Notes: generated from the sequence alone by a model not told the origin. Shown: positions 11,191 to 23,520, numbered from the stretch's first letter. The stretch: 64,000 bases of DNA from Oncomelania hupensis (GCA_036898135.1 CM072514.1:85037768-85101767), one strand, 5' to 3'. Made by a program: numbers and translations.

Positions 11191-12146
11191 GTTAATTTAT
11201 ACCAACAACAACAACGAGCTGCTTTCGTCACTGTTAGATGAAATCGACTATTGGAAATTCAACTGTATCTTTGTTAAGGATCCCAATGCATGTTGTCTCA
11301 GGCAAAGGCAGGATTGTTTACAAAAGTCACCAGCAATTTTTTTTTTTAAAAGAGAGTTACTTTTCAACCACATTGTTTTTTTTTTTTATTTAAATAAATA
11401 CATTAATAAAATAAAATAAAAGCAAGTTTTAGACAGTTCACTCCCAGCTTGCTCTTACAGGTCTGCCCATTCATGTAGTTGAATCTACTGCCAACGCAAA
11501 CTGCTTTGCAAAACTGTGCCTGTTGTCAACGCCGGCCTTTTCAACAATAACGCTTTCACCCCACTGAGGGGGAAAAAAAAGACATTGTAATGCGCGTAGT
11601 CAGTCTTCTGTGGATAAAGGTGCCATAAAGTAAAAGTAAGACTTGGGGGTGGAGGTATGTTCTGGTGGTGAGGTGGGGGGGGGGGGAGGGTGTGGAGATA
11701 AATGGGGTAGGGTGCGATGCGATGGGAGAGGGGGAGGTGCAAAGGGCTGGCGTGTACACACAAGTTGATCTGTTAACGCTTTCACTCCAATGTAAAGGCC
11801 TATAACCTTGTGAACAGAAATACAATCAAGTAAGTTGCCAAGGATCGGAAGTGAGAGGTTTAGGGAGGGTGCGGGTGGTTAGGAATGAGTGCGAGAGCAA
11901 GATTGGGAAGGGGGGGGGGGGAGGGGAGTTGTTGCCAAGGATATGGGTGGTGGATTAAAGGAGGTTGGGGGAGGGGGAGGTCGAGAAGAGGACTGTGACC
12001 TAAGGGCTTTGTTGTTTGGCACTTATTTTTAGGCCTGGTTTTGGCTTTTTTTGTGTGGGTCAACTCAGCTGTATAAAACATGGTAACGGTGCTTGACAGA
12101 ATAAATTAAAGTAATTCCGGGTTGTGACGGTACGTGGTACAAGGAT

Positions 12147-12159
<13 letters not shown>
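11191..12159. other. No gene recognised; G-rich low-complexity blocks
   Basis: Unique sequence with strongly purine-skewed stretches at about 11640-11740 and 11900-11990, including runs of 11-12 G. The apparent proline-rich minus-strand frames are products of this composition. Confidence 0.5.
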
Positions 12160-12181
<22 letters not shown>

Positions 12182-12208
12182 AAGAAGAAGATGATGATAA
12201 AGATGATA

Positions 12209-12272
<64 letters not shown>
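12160..12272. repeat. (GAA)n / (GAT)n compound microsatellite
   Basis: A block of GAA repeats passes into GAT repeats. The open minus-strand frames (poly-Ser, poly-Ile) are repeat artefacts. Confidence 0.95.
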
Positions 12273-12276
<4 letters not shown>

Positions 12277-12931
12277 CAACAAGTTTGAATCAGTTGAAAA
12301 ACGAGTGCAGCGCAACTGTTAAAAAACAACAACATCAACAACAACAACAATAACAAAAAAACTGCCTTGTTCTTATTCTAAAATGGTGTTATTTTATCTG
12401 TAAACGGAGTGAAACTGTTCGATAATGTCCTTGTTCTCTTTATCCCTCATTACCGTTTGAAACCATATACTGCTATTACAATGTAGGGAACATTGATTTC
12501 ATTACCCTTGACAACGGATAAAAAGACAATCAACAATTGATTAATCGATAATCCATGCCTGTTTATTCAATAATAATTATTCTATCAAACAAAGACGAAA
12601 TCCATGTTAGAATGACAGGCACAGAGTTCAAACAACTATAGTCCAATAATACCAACAAAGCTTGATATTTTATAACAGCAGGCGCTGAACTCAAACCATA
12701 CAAGTCCTCTAAACGTAATATAATTATGTTTGACCGATTTTTCACTGCATAGAGGTTGCACATGAGCCACGGTTTCTGTGTCTCCTAGCCCCGCGACCAC
12801 AGAGTAGAAACAGTCTGGCCAAAAGGGCTAGACCTATTTTCAAAACCATTTTGCACACTAGTAAGAGAATGGCACTGTAAAAGTTACGGTTTTGAATCGT
12901 GGTGTGCTGATGCAGTAAATCGTCAACTTTC

Positions 12932-13008
12932 TGCCCCCCCCCCCCCCCCCCCCCCACAAAACAGTTGTTCTCTGTTGAAACGTTTTTATTTTTTAAAGAA
13001 TTTGAAAA

Positions 13009-13088
<80 letters not shown>

Positions 13089-13110
13089 AGAAAGAAAGAA
13101 AACAACAGAG
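12932..13110. repeat. Poly-C tract followed by (GAAA)n
   Basis: About 26 consecutive C from 12932 and, from about 13010, a GAAA array of about 90 bp. Long homopolymers of this kind often have uncertain length in assemblies. Confidence 0.9.
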
Positions 13111-13398
13111 ACAGTAGACAGTAATACAGACCTTATCAAACCCTAAATTCTTTGAGGCTTTTCCCCCGCTGTCAAACAGATATAATGTTGACGCGTGAAA
13201 CACGATAACAGCAGCAGTTGTATGCGTTGGCGTTCTCATTCCACTTCGAAAAGCAGATGATTTGCACTGTGGGGCTTATTCATTTAACACTAACACTAAT
13301 GCAAATAGGGGACTTACAGCCTCCTGTTCTCTAAACAGTCTTTATGTAGCCGAGTCTCATCACCAAAATATTACTGAACTAGGAAATATAATACCCAC

Positions 13399-13899
13399 CA
13401 CAAGTATATCAACTAACAAGTTAGCATCTCTCTTCTATGTCTCTATCGACGTGCGCGTACAACCGATTGCTTCCCTTTACATACTTTGAGCTCCATAGAG
13501 CGTCATCGGCCTGAAATAACTTTTTAGAAACGTCAAAACCCAGGGGAATTATGGGTAGAGCAATCCTTTTCTGAAATAACGTCGGCTAAATCCTTCTTTA
13601 GTTTTTTTGCTCGAGCAAAGGCAACCTCATAGGTATGGAGCACTTCGTCCATTTATAACTCCATCGCTGATAATACTGCTGACAAGTTTCTGCCTTTGTT
13701 CACTACCAGAAATATGCAGTTCCTCTCCCAACTTTCGTTTCATTTCAGCGAGCACATCTTCGCGAGAACAGATTTCCCAGAATTCTCTATTCTATTTTTA
13801 GGTTTGGGATATCCCCGTTTCAATTTGTGGCTAAACGGGACCACCGCACGTCGACTAGGGGCAATATGAGATACTAACTTGTTAGTTGATATACTTGTG
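13399..13899. mobile_element. Non-autonomous DNA transposon (MITE) with 26-bp perfect TIRs
   Basis: The left end (13399-13424, CACAAGTATATCAACTAACA then AGTTAG) is an exact reverse complement of 13874-13899. Weaker pairing continues inward for about 35 bp, including ATCGACGTGCG against CGCACGTCGAC. The interior holds a minus-strand frame of about 55 codons ending at 13627 (motifs EFWEICSREDVLAEMKRK and LGEELHISGSEQRQK) that looks protein-like but was not recognised. No target duplication was identified with confidence. Confidence 0.65.
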
Positions 13900-14194
13900 T
13901 ACCCACGCAAAGCGAGTACATACGCCACGTGCCTATGTCAACAACCATCAGCTTGTACTAGCCCTATAAACACGTGATGTATACACAAATTAAAATATTT
14001 GAAATATTTGCCAATTAACTTCGTGACAACCACCAACACATAAGCTCACGTGAAACATAGTGAACAAGTTGACAGCAAATCACAATAAATAAATAAGAAG
14101 ATTAAAATCATAAAACAGCTGAAATGTACAAAATGGAGTGCATTGTGGGTTCGGGCACACAATAGAATAGACCCAACGTTTCCCGGCGTGTCGT

Positions 14195-14489
14195 AAGAGG
14201 TTACTAACATGGGTGATGTCAGCACGGCATCACTGGACGAAAGTCTTTTACTCAGAAGTCACCGGCCAGGACGGAGGAACCTCATGTTACTACAGGTTCA
14301 ACGACCACGTGCTCGGGGCCAAGGCGAGCTACACTGCATTCGTGGATATCGGCTGTGGCCAACAGCCTGGAGAGGATTGGTCCCTGCCAGGTCCTTCTTG
14401 CCCAAGACACACTTCATGATAAAAAGAACCATTCACTGCATACCAGATCGGTCGTCACCCGGGTCACCAAGGACCGCGCCTTCCGTTGG
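14195..14489 (+). other. Leader upstream of RTE copy 2, possibly its 5' UTR
   Basis: GC-richer than its surroundings and joined directly to the RTE coding region. One frame encodes SEVTGQDGGTSCYYRFNDHV and continues to GCGQQPGEDW, which reads like protein but matches no family I know. It could be the element's 5' untranslated or ORF1-like region, or a host fragment carried along. Copy 1 is truncated downstream of this point, so the copies cannot decide. Confidence 0.35.
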
Positions 14490-17470
14490 CCACTAGGACG
14501 GGGGTGATAAGTGTGCTACAGAGGGCAAACTTAGCAAGATCCGCACGAGAAACAACATCGTCATAGGAACCTGAAATGTCAGGACCCTAACTGCGGATGG
14601 AAATTTAGAAGAACTGGCCCACGAGCTGGACCACTTTCGATGGAACATTCTAGGTATCAGCGAACTGCGCTGGAAAGGCATAGGTGAAACAACGACCGAC
14701 AAAGGCCACAAGCTTTATTTCAGTGGAAGAGATGACAAGCACGAACACGGCGTTGGATTCTTGGTCCACAAGAACATTCTAGCCACTGTCATGGGTTGCC
14801 GCCCAGTCTCCAGTAGACTCATTACCATCCGCCTGAGAGCAGCCCCTTTCAAAATCACCATCATCCAGGCCAATGCCCCAACATCAGACTATGACGACAG
14901 CGAAGTGGAGGATTTTTATGAAAATCTACAGGCTGTCCTTGAGCAAGTGCCGAAGAAGGACATAGTCATAGTGCAAGGCGACTGGAATGCCAAGGTTGGC
15001 CAAGATGCGCACCACAACTGGGGAGACACATGTGGACCCCACTGCAACAACGAGACAAATGACAGGGGTCTGAGACTCTTGGAGTTTGCCAGATACAACA
15101 ATCTGGTACTGGCAAACACGCTTGGTCTCCACAAAAACTCCAGACGATGGACATGGCACAGTCCCGGCGGGGAGCATCACAACCAAATAGACTACATCAT
15201 GGTCAAAAAACGTTTCAGATCAAGCATCAACATTGGCAGGACACGCACTTTTCCAGGAGCAGACATCGGAAGTGACCACGATCTCGTGATGATGTCTTTC
15301 CGGCTCCACTTGAAGAGAGTAAATACAGCAAAGTGCACTAGATTGAAGTTCGACCTGGACAAACTGCAAGATCCGGAGGTGGCAGAACTATTTCAGGCAA
15401 CAATTGGAGGGAAATTTGCACCACTGCTCATTTTATGGGCTGGTGAAGTAAATGTCAACACCATGACCACCACCTTCAACTTAGCTGTGACAGATGCCGA
15501 CACTGAGATCCTTGGCAAGCACCGACCAAAGAAGAAGCCGTGGATCACACCTGAACTTTTGGATCTGTGTAATAAACGAAGAGAAATAAAAAAAAAGAAA
15601 AAGAACACATCACAGGGAGCTGATGTCTACCGAAAAATCAACAATGACATCCGAAAAGGCATGCGCACAGCAAAGGAGAACTGGATAGAAGATCAATGCC
15701 AGGAAATAGAGAACAGTCTGAACAAGAACAACAGCAAGAAGGCCTACCAGACTGTGAAGCGGCTGACAAGTGTCAAACAGCCCAAAGTCTACACGATCCA
15801 AAGCAAGTCTGGCATATGCCTTACAGAAGAACAAGAAGTCTTGGACAGATGGACAGACTACTGCTCTGACCGCTATAACCATACACCAAATGGAGACCCA
15901 TCAGTTCTAGCATGTCCCGAGAACAGAGAAGAAGAAGAAATCCTCCCAATTCTCCGGGAAGAAGTTGAGGCAGCAGTGCAATCGCTAAAGAAAGGGAAGT
16001 CAGCTGGAGTGGACAACATACCCGCGGAACTGCTACAAGCAGGAGGAGAAGCGATGATTGATGCCCTCACCATTATCTGTAACAAGATCTGGCAGAGTGG
16101 GGAGTGGCCTATACCATGGACCCAGTCGCTTGTCATCCCTCTTCCCAAAAAAGGTAACCTTCAGGAGTATGAAAATTACCGCACCATCAGCCTCATCAGC
16201 CATCCCAGCAAGGTCCTCCTAAAAATAATACTCAACAGGTTGAAACCCCAAGCTGAACAAATCATAGCTGAAGAACAAGCAGGATTCAGGGCAGGGCGAA
16301 ATACCACTGAACAGATTTTCAACCTCAGAATAATCTGTGAGAAATACCTACAGCACCAACAACATCTATATCATGTGTTCATAGACTTCAAGAAGGCGTT
16401 TGACCGAGTCTGGCATGCAGCTCTATGGGCAACAATGAAAGTGTACAACATCAGCCCTAAAATTATTGAAGTCATCAAAAGCCTGTATGACAAGGCTACC
16501 AGTGCAGTCCTCCACAACAGCGCCATCGGGAACTGGTTCAGAACAACAATCGGTGTGCGTCAAGGATGCCTACTCTCTCCAACACTCTTCAACATCTTCC
16601 TAGAGCGCATCATGTCAGATGCTCTTGCAGATCATGAAGGCACAGTCAGCATAGGGGGTAGAGCAATCTCCAATCTTCGTTTTGCGGATGACATTGATGG
16701 ATTGGCTGAAAAGAAACAAGAACTTGAACAGCTGGTACAGAGGCTTTACACCACCTCCAGAGCTTATGGAATGGAAATAAGTGCAGAGAAGACCAAAATG
16801 ATGACCAACAACACCAAAGGCATCAACACGGACATCAAAGGCCAATGCCAATCCCTCAACACAGTGCATAGCTTCAAATATTTAGGAGCCATTGTATCAG
16901 ACAATGGGTCCCAACACGAAGTCCTTTCCAGGATCGCACAAACAACTGCTGCCGTGACAAGGTTGAAGCCCATTTGGAAAGACAGGACCATCAGTCTACA
17001 TTCCAAAGTAAGACTGCTGCGCTCCCTTGTCATCTCCATTTTCCTATATGCTTGCGAAGCATGGACCCTCACAGGAGATCTCCAACGAAGAATACAAAGC
17101 ATGGAGATGAGGTGCTACAGAAGACTTCTGGGCATTTCCTATACCCAACACATCACCAACGACGAAGTCCGACAGACCATCACATAAGCCATTGGACAAC
17201 ACAATGACCTCCTCACAGTGGTGAAGAAACGGAAACTCCGATGGTATCACCACGTCACCAGATAATCAGGCCTTGCAAAGACTATTCTGCAAGGCACAGT
17301 GCAAGGAGGTTGAAGAAGAGGGAGACCGAAAAAGAGGTGGGAGTACAACATTCGAGAATGGACTGGTTTGACACTGAGCGAAGCCATCAGGGCTGCTGAG
17401 GACAGAGAAAGATGGAGTATGCTGATTAAACGATCATCTGTGGTGCCCCTGGTTACGGGACAGGATATAT
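14490..17470 (+). pseudogene. RTE-like non-LTR retrotransposon, copy 2, nearly full length
   Basis: The best-preserved full-span copy of the family. The reading frame begins about 14493 with no clear ATG and runs through the APE endonuclease, a linker and the reverse transcriptase to a short basic C-terminal domain. Endonuclease motifs: the GTWNVRTL region, ISELRWKG, IVQGDWNAKVGQ and SDHDLVMMSF. RT motifs: AGFRAGRNTTEQ, FIDFKKAFDRVW, GVRQGCLLSPTLFN, LRFADDIDGL and KYLGAIVSD. A continuous frame covers 14761-17187 (808 codons). Four lesions are visible: TGG to TGA in the GTWN motif at 14571, CAA to TAA at 17185, and stops near 17264 and 17310. It ends at ACGGGACAGGATATATATAG, a degraded (GGATA)n tail. 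Fixed stops make it inactive in this reading. Known role of such elements: target-primed reverse transcription of their own RNA. Confidence 0.88.
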
Positions 17471-17741
17471 ATAGGCCTATCCAAGCGTTAGTATTTATAT
17501 ATTAATTCATTAATTGTTTATGCTTTTGTTATTTATCAAGAATTGTATTACTATTATTAATTATTATAATGTGTTTAATGGCTGTGCAAGACCCAGTCTA
17601 TGCACGTCAATGAACTCATGTGTCTGCACGTTTGTAACGGTGCTGCGCTGTAGGTCTGTGGAGCGATGATCGATAATAAGTCTAAGTGTGTTCAATGAAT
17701 ACTGATGGTTTGTGTAGATGAGTAGCTTATAATTTATATTT

Positions 17742-17744
<3 letters not shown>

Positions 17745-17822
<78 letters not shown>
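17745..17822. repeat. (AAT)n microsatellite
   Basis: About 75 bp of AAT repeats. Confidence 0.95.
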
Positions 17823-18029
17823 TATTTATTTTATTTTTAAAAGTGTAAAACCAAACGAAAGTCTGCACTAAGCGACCACACGCACACACATACAATTATT
17901 AAATATTTAAACAATATTAAAACATTATGAGATAAAAACACGTTGAACATCATTAAAAAAAATTTTAAAGTATTTATAAAATCCACATCCACACAGTCAC
18001 ACACAGAGAACTTAATAAATAAATAAAAT

Positions 18030-18290
18030 AACTTAATAAATGACATGTGTGTGTGAGTGTGTGTGTGTTTGCCCAATATAATTTCATTTAACATTTGTTG
18101 TCATTTAATGTTAGCATGCATAAGTGTAATTATATTAATGTGTGACTGTGCAGTTTTATCCTCATTGTCATTATGATTGTTGTTATTATGATTGTGCTGT
18201 TTATTCCTTGTTGATTGTAATTGTACACCACAATGTAATTTCTTGTAAAAGATAATAAAGTTGTCTTATCTTATCTTATCTTAACACCCT
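18030..18290 (+). repeat. LINE 3' UTR fragment with (CTTAT)n tail
   Basis: Begins at CTTAATAAATGACATGTGTG and matches the 3' UTR of the LINE end at 60690-61190 almost base for base. It shares GCATGCATAAGTGTAATTAT, CCTTGTTGATTGTAATTG and AAAAGATAATAAAGTTGTC, then a short (CTTAT)n tail. AATAAA precedes the tail. It is a 5'-truncated insertion. Confidence 0.8.
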
Positions 18291-18885
18291 TACAAGAACA
18301 TTAACACTGTTGAAAAAGTTTTTTTTTTTCCAGTTATGTGTGTCTGTAAATACACAAGTTGAGATCTACTCACAAAATGTTACTGGATGTGTTAATCACT
18401 GTCTATAATAATTAAACAACTGTACACATTGACAAACACTGACTGAATGACTGACAAACTGATAAACAGACAACTGCATCATGAACTTATAGCTTAGGTT
18501 AATGTTTGAACGTGTTTTCTTTATCATAGTGGGTCTGCTGTTACTTTGATTTGGAGCGCACGGTGTCCATTTGCTGTCCTGACAGAACGTGTCAAGTAAA
18601 AAAAATGCATGTGGTTCAAGGCTGTGTTTTAGATAGAACAACAGCAACAGCAACAACAAATCAAATATTGCTGCTTCTAAAAGGAATATGAATAAATAAT
18701 CCTAATTTAACTTTGGAATATATTGGTAAACCTTTTGTAGACATGTCACTTTTTTTGTTGTAGTTTAATTAAAATTGTTAGACCCGATTAAATGTTAATA
18801 TTTCTAAAATAAATAGGAATGAATAATCTTACTATAATTTTAGAATATATTGGTATAAACGTGTGTGCATGTGTTACTCTTAATT
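18291..18885. other. No gene recognised
   Basis: AT-rich sequence with no supported exon or repeat. Confidence 0.4.
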
Positions 18886-18889
18886 TTTT

Positions 18890-19160
18890 TACTTTGACTT
18901 GACTTGATCTGACACTTTATTGTCCCTTTTTTTCGGTAAATTCTGGGCCGACTCCCCTGGGGAAGACATAGTCGCAGTCTGTCGCGCACCCAAACCCACC
19001 CTTTTACCTTTTTTTTTAAAAATTTTGCTGGAGGAGCAAACCGGAGTACCCGGATAAAACCTCCGAGACGTCGCTCGAGTAAAAAATAAATAATATTCGG
19101 AGAAACATAACGCCCAAAGGTGGGATCGATCCCGCACCTGTCAGCCTGTGAATACGGTTG
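18890..19160 (-). repeat. tRNA-like SINE, family E, head-truncated
   Basis: The minus strand shows a B-box-like GGGATCGATCCC, then TGGGCGTTATGTTTCTCCGA, a long body, AATAAAGTGTCAGATC and an AAGTC-type tail. The TGGGCGTTATGTTT-TCCGAATAT block is shared with 31336-31560, which carries a tRNA-like head. Confidence 0.6.
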
Positions 19161-19835
19161 TAGTTCGACTTTAAGTGATTAGATTTCACTCTATTCTGTA
19201 TTAGTGTATTTTCATGCGTAGTCTGTTACATTTTAATGGTTGTAAGTCATCTTTGAATTGTTAGATTGGATTCCATGCCTGTAATATATCCATGAGTGAT
19301 AAGAAGAGTAATACAGGTACAAACGTCAAAATAAATTATGGAACTGACCTGATATAAAACTATAACTGTGAATATAACTAACGTTTCCAAGTACAGGTAG
19401 TAAACTGTAAGCAGTATAAGTTCAGGCCTATCAAATGAAAATGTATCTCTGTACAAGCCTTCGCGTCTCAGAGTCTAAGATAAAATACTGATAAACAGCA
19501 ATAAGTGTTGGCAAACCCCACCACAGGAGCTTATCTCTGACTCGTCCAGTCATAGATTACACATCTGTACTAGGTAAAACTGAAAGTCACTCTACAGGTA
19601 TCAACGATCAAAAACTTAAACCCTTTAACTGAGGTGAACAACGATGAGCGGTGCTTTCAACCCTGTGGGAAAAGCGTGGAAGAAAAACAGAACGCTTAAA
19701 CCTACATGTATTTATTATATAAGCGGAAGACAGAACACATGTCAATCAATGATGATCAACGATGAAGATCAAAAGCGTGTAGTTCGGTCATCAGCTGTAC
19801 TTATTTTTATCTATAATTTATTCTTATCTTATCGT
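19161..19835. other. No gene recognised
   Basis: Unique-looking sequence; open frames are short and without domain features. Confidence 0.35.
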
Positions 19836-19935
19836 ACCTATATAGCGCTTTTCCAACTCAAGAGCTGCTCAAGGCGCTGGCCGATACAGGATCTCACTCA
19901 TGCCGCCCACTTGCAGCCTTTGGGTGCATAGTCTG
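19836..19935 (+). repeat. Dispersed repeat family D, 5' part
   Basis: TATAGCGCTTTTCCAACTCA, then CTGCTCAAGGCGCTGG, CGCCCACTTGCAGCCTT and GGTGCATAGTCTGAC. It ends about 80 bp before the THAP exon. Confidence 0.8.
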
Positions 19936-20017
19936 ACCAAAGAGCGTATTATAGAAAGAGGGGGAACTTGGTCCAGAACCGCGAGACGGAAGATACGAGT
20001 TACGCTCCCTTGTCGAC

Positions 20018-20166
20018 ATGCTAAAACTGGCTCGTGGCAGAAAGACAAAAGGCGACCGAGTACAACAGGGCGGTGACTTTTGCACAGCCATCAATTGCCG
20101 TAATGCCAGATACAAGAAAAGTTGTAATGGCAAATTCTTTTTCAAATTTCCAAGAGACAAAGAAAG
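20018..20166 (+). CDS. THAP zinc-finger domain, first coding exon (partial gene)
   Basis: THAP domains are C2CH zinc-binding DNA-binding modules found in animal regulators and in P-element-type transposases. An ATG at 20018 opens a 49-codon frame containing GDFCTAINCRNARY, an AT-rich-encoded basic stretch, then FFFKFPRDKER. This fits the THAP start C-x4-C followed by F-x-FP-x-D-x-x-R. The frame meets a stop immediately unless spliced at AAAG|GTAAAT (exon end 20166, phase 2). THAP genes often have an intron just before the conserved tryptophan, so this is a typical first exon. The second half (W, then C-x2-H) was not found in the next few kilobases. It may be a live gene whose next exon lies further off, or an orphan exon from a THAP transposase. 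Confidence 0.65.
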
Positions 20167-20169
20167 GTA

Positions 20170-20860
20170 AATTGCAATCGGAAAACTTATTTTGTGTGTG
20201 TTTATATAGGCCTAAACCAAGACCGCTGCATGCAGTGTTGTTAAAACAATCGGGGAGAGGCTTCAGTGATTCATGTTATATCTATTCTTTGTGCTAAAAC
20301 AAAAACTGTTTGCTTGCTGCCTGTTTACGTTCAAAAGGTCGCTCACTGTTTACATTGTTTCTAGGTTGTTTGACTATAATATTTGTGCATACATTTCAAA
20401 AGTACAAGTTGTCAGATTGGCAGTTTGGCTTCGTCAAACTGCTTATGTTAACAAGTTAAATTAGACTAAGTCTGTTTTCTCCTCGTGATCAAATACTGTG
20501 CAAGATAACCCCTTACCTAGGCACAAAAATGGTCCTTGATCTGTTGTAATCCCTTTTCGTTGGAGTGTAAACGGGAAAAAAAATGTAATGTAGAAACTCA
20601 GTCCTTGTTCTGATCTGTGAATTTCTGCGCATTAGATCTATATTGCGTGGAATGTTGTAGTCTAGGTTCTGATTGTTCTGTCTGATTAATTAATTATTTT
20701 CCATGAAGTGACTGATGTTATTAAGCCAGTGATGTGGGAGGTGAGAGGGTTGGGGGGTAGGGGGACACCTGATATAAATTAAATTCACAATATTAGTGAA
20801 ACATTTTGTTATTGTGCTTTATTGTGATTAATTGATTGAATGGCAGAGCTCTCTTTTCCC
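20170..20860. other. No further exon recognised downstream of the THAP exon
   Basis: Searched by eye for a THAP second exon (tryptophan followed by C-x2-H) without success. The sequence is otherwise unique-looking. Confidence 0.4.
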
Positions 20861-20865
20861 CCAAC

Positions 20866-20869
<4 letters not shown>

Positions 20870-20934
<65 letters not shown>
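20870..20934. repeat. (CT)n microsatellite
   Basis: About 32 CT units. Confidence 0.95.
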
Positions 20935-20936
<2 letters not shown>

Positions 20937-21369
20937 GATTACGGATTTACACAGTTTCGGATAAATGAAACACTCTGTCATGCATATTTTAATTTTAAAA
21001 TATCTGTCGTTGATTAAAAAAAAAAAATTCCAGGGCAGAAAACGAACCTATGACATACACACATAAGCAGCTTAAAAGCACATAATAAATGTCAATAAGT
21101 AAACATAAACCAAAAAAAAAAAAAGACAGCAGTAGTGGAATGTTAATAATAATGATGGTTGAAAGTTTGGTTTTTGCAAACGTTGCCATAAAAATGTTAT
21201 TTTGCAATGGCATAGACTCAATAAGTTACCACGCACAGATGATTCATATAGCAGATGATGAAATATAGCCAGCCCGAGCAAAGGGAAATAATCCGTGAGA
21301 GCGTCTCGCATTTTTGTATAGGACATAATGGAAGTTCCGCCTCTTTCCGTAATAAGCTCTTTGGTCTGA

Positions 21370-21525
21370 CACACCAGGCAACTCAGCACAATTCTGGACC
21401 ACCGGTGATAGGGAGATGGGACCTAGTGCATGCTGGGTGTATTTGTGTAGCTAGCACTCACCCGTCTAGGACATGAGAGTCAAGATCTTTCAAGTCCGTG
21501 CTATGGAATGCTTGCGAGCACACAC
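21370..21525 (+). repeat. Dispersed repeat family D, 3' part
   Basis: Contains TGGACCACCGGTGATAGGGA, GGGACCTAGTGCATGCTGGG, TGTATTTGTGTAGCTAGCAC and GTCTAGGACATGAG in the family order. Confidence 0.75.
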
Positions 21526-21779
21526 TAGACCTCGGCTTATACTCTCATCCCACAGTCATACTTCTTGACACTCAACTGAAAGATTATCTATAGTCGCACG
21601 AATATAAATAGATATGATACCATGTCAAACACAGTCCCCAAATACGCTATTGTGTCCGGGGACGGTAATCTACCCACTGAACTGACTGAACTGTCCTGAC
21701 GTTGAACATTTGGCGACACCGATCCAAATTACATGGGAAATAACCCTTCTGGAGTTCAACCTTCCGTGACGGATAAGAT

Positions 21780-21852
21780 TAAGGGCAGCTTGAGATAGGT
21801 CCTGTATAGGACAGCGCCTTGAGCGGCTCTTCAGCTGGAAATGCGCTATGTA
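21780..21852 (-). repeat. Dispersed repeat family D, minus-strand fragment
   Basis: The reverse complement reads TACATAGCGCATTTCCAGCT, then GAAGAGCCGCTCAAGGCGCT and a CCTGTATAGGACC segment, the 5' part of the family. Confidence 0.65.
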
Positions 21853-21869
21853 AAAACGAGTACAGTTTA

Positions 21870-21924
21870 CATGATGATGATGATGATAATGACAATGATG
21901 ATGATGATGATAATGACAATGATC

Positions 21925-22008
<84 letters not shown>

Positions 22009-22009
22009 A
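21870..22009. repeat. (GAT)n microsatellite
   Basis: A GAT array with GATAAT and GACAAT interruptions. Poly-Asp, poly-Met and poly-His frames here are artefacts. Confidence 0.95.
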
Positions 22010-23520
22010 CAAGATATAAGATACAAGAAAACTTTATTATCTCACTCTGAGAAATTAAGACATGTTTTGCAGGCACTTAAAGGACGTCATCTATCAATAA
22101 AAAGAAAACATAACACCTGTGCCATACACAGTTTGCACTTCACATTCTTTATATATTATTTTCCTTCTCGCTTATATTAGTGTACAGATAACAGGTTAAA
22201 AGGTTAATTACATTAAAGGAAAAGAACATTAATACATACAAATCAATTCTAATCGCAGAGAGACTACACAAGCAAAGAAGGGAGGACTTATATTTTACAA
22301 ACCTACATAACAGCTGTCATTGCACAAATTAGCACCACAAGTGATTAAATGATTAAAAGAAATAGTATAAATAAAGGCACTCTCTTTTTCTTACACACAC
22401 GCACACACCTACACCTCCACACACACCGTCACAGATTATTTATACTTCTTCAGAAGTCTGATCGACTTTGGTACAAAGCTGCATTTGGTTCTAACAGTGG
22501 AAAATTTAGGCACTCAAAAACGGCGAGCAGATGGTAAAAGTGTATAATGCTTTGCAAGGACGTGTGTGGTGTCTCTGGCAATCTCTTTAGCCTTTCGCAT
22601 TGCACGGCACTCATACAACTCAGTCAGACTCTTCTGTTTCTCTCCAATCACTTTCCCGCACACTTTCACCACTCTGTCAAGCACATTCTTGTTCTTCACA
22701 GTTAGACATCCATACCAGCAGAAAAAGCCCAGTGTTGAAACAGATTCGATAAAACATCTGTAAAATGTACACAAAACAGGCTGACTGACGCCTAAGGAAC
22801 GGAGTTTCTGTAGGCAGTATAATCTTGACTGACATTTCTTGTGGATTACAGCTGTATTTGAATTAAAAGTGAGTTTGTTATCCAGTACAGTTCCAAGGTA
22901 TTTATACTCACTCACACGCTCAACATTTACACCATCAATCATTAGATCCGGAATGACAGCCGTCCTCTACAGAAATCTATAGGCATTTCTTTAGTCTTTT
23001 TAACATTTAGGTCCAAGTAATTCACTTTGCACCAGGTGGTGAAACTGGCAACTTCCTGAAAGTAAACAGAATCAGAGTTTGAAAGGTTTTGAAGGGCTGT
23101 ATCGTCAGAGTATTTAATAAGGGGGGTTGGTGTCAGTACCATTACAACCATTTGTGTATAAAGTGAACAATACTGGAGAGAGAACTGTACCTTGAGGTGA
23201 TCCTGTGGAGGTGCTGAGGGAATCAGAGAGAACATTTTGAAACCAGACAGTTTGGGACCTGTTTACTAGAAAGTCTACTATAAACAGGATCAGTTTTGGG
23301 TCTACTTCAACTGGTCCATAGTCATTTAATTCAGATGGGTTTCTTGATTTAGGGATGGGACAGATGGTGGAAGTTTTCCAAAAAGATGGTACAGAGCAGT
23401 CACGGAGAGACCAAGAAAAGAGCAGACTGAAGACTTAGGAAAGTTGAGAAGCACATAGACGTAGTAGTCTGCCACCAATGCGGTCAGGGTCAACTGCTTT
23501 CCGGACATTCAAACGTTTAA
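22010..23520 (-). pseudogene. L2/CR1-group LINE, 5'-truncated and frame-broken
   Basis: On the minus strand the copy begins in the RT (KAVDPDRIGGRLLRLCASQL), continues through STGSPQGTVLSPVLFTLYTN and YSDDTAL near 23110, then SEYKYLGTVLDNKLTFN and a C-terminal domain with CQSRLYCLQKLRSL and AKHYTLLPSARRF. The 97-aa and 142-aa frames (22942-23235, 22514-22942) are its largest pieces. A 3' UTR follows, ending near 22010 with AGATAATAAAGTTTTCTTG and a degraded CTTAT-type tail, like the family ends at 18290 and 61044. The tail touches the (GAT)n microsatellite. It is inactive because of frameshifts and truncation. Confidence 0.8.

Noticed and set aside
11485..12081. Proline-rich minus-strand frames
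   Set aside because: They come from G-rich low-complexity DNA and overlap in several frames.
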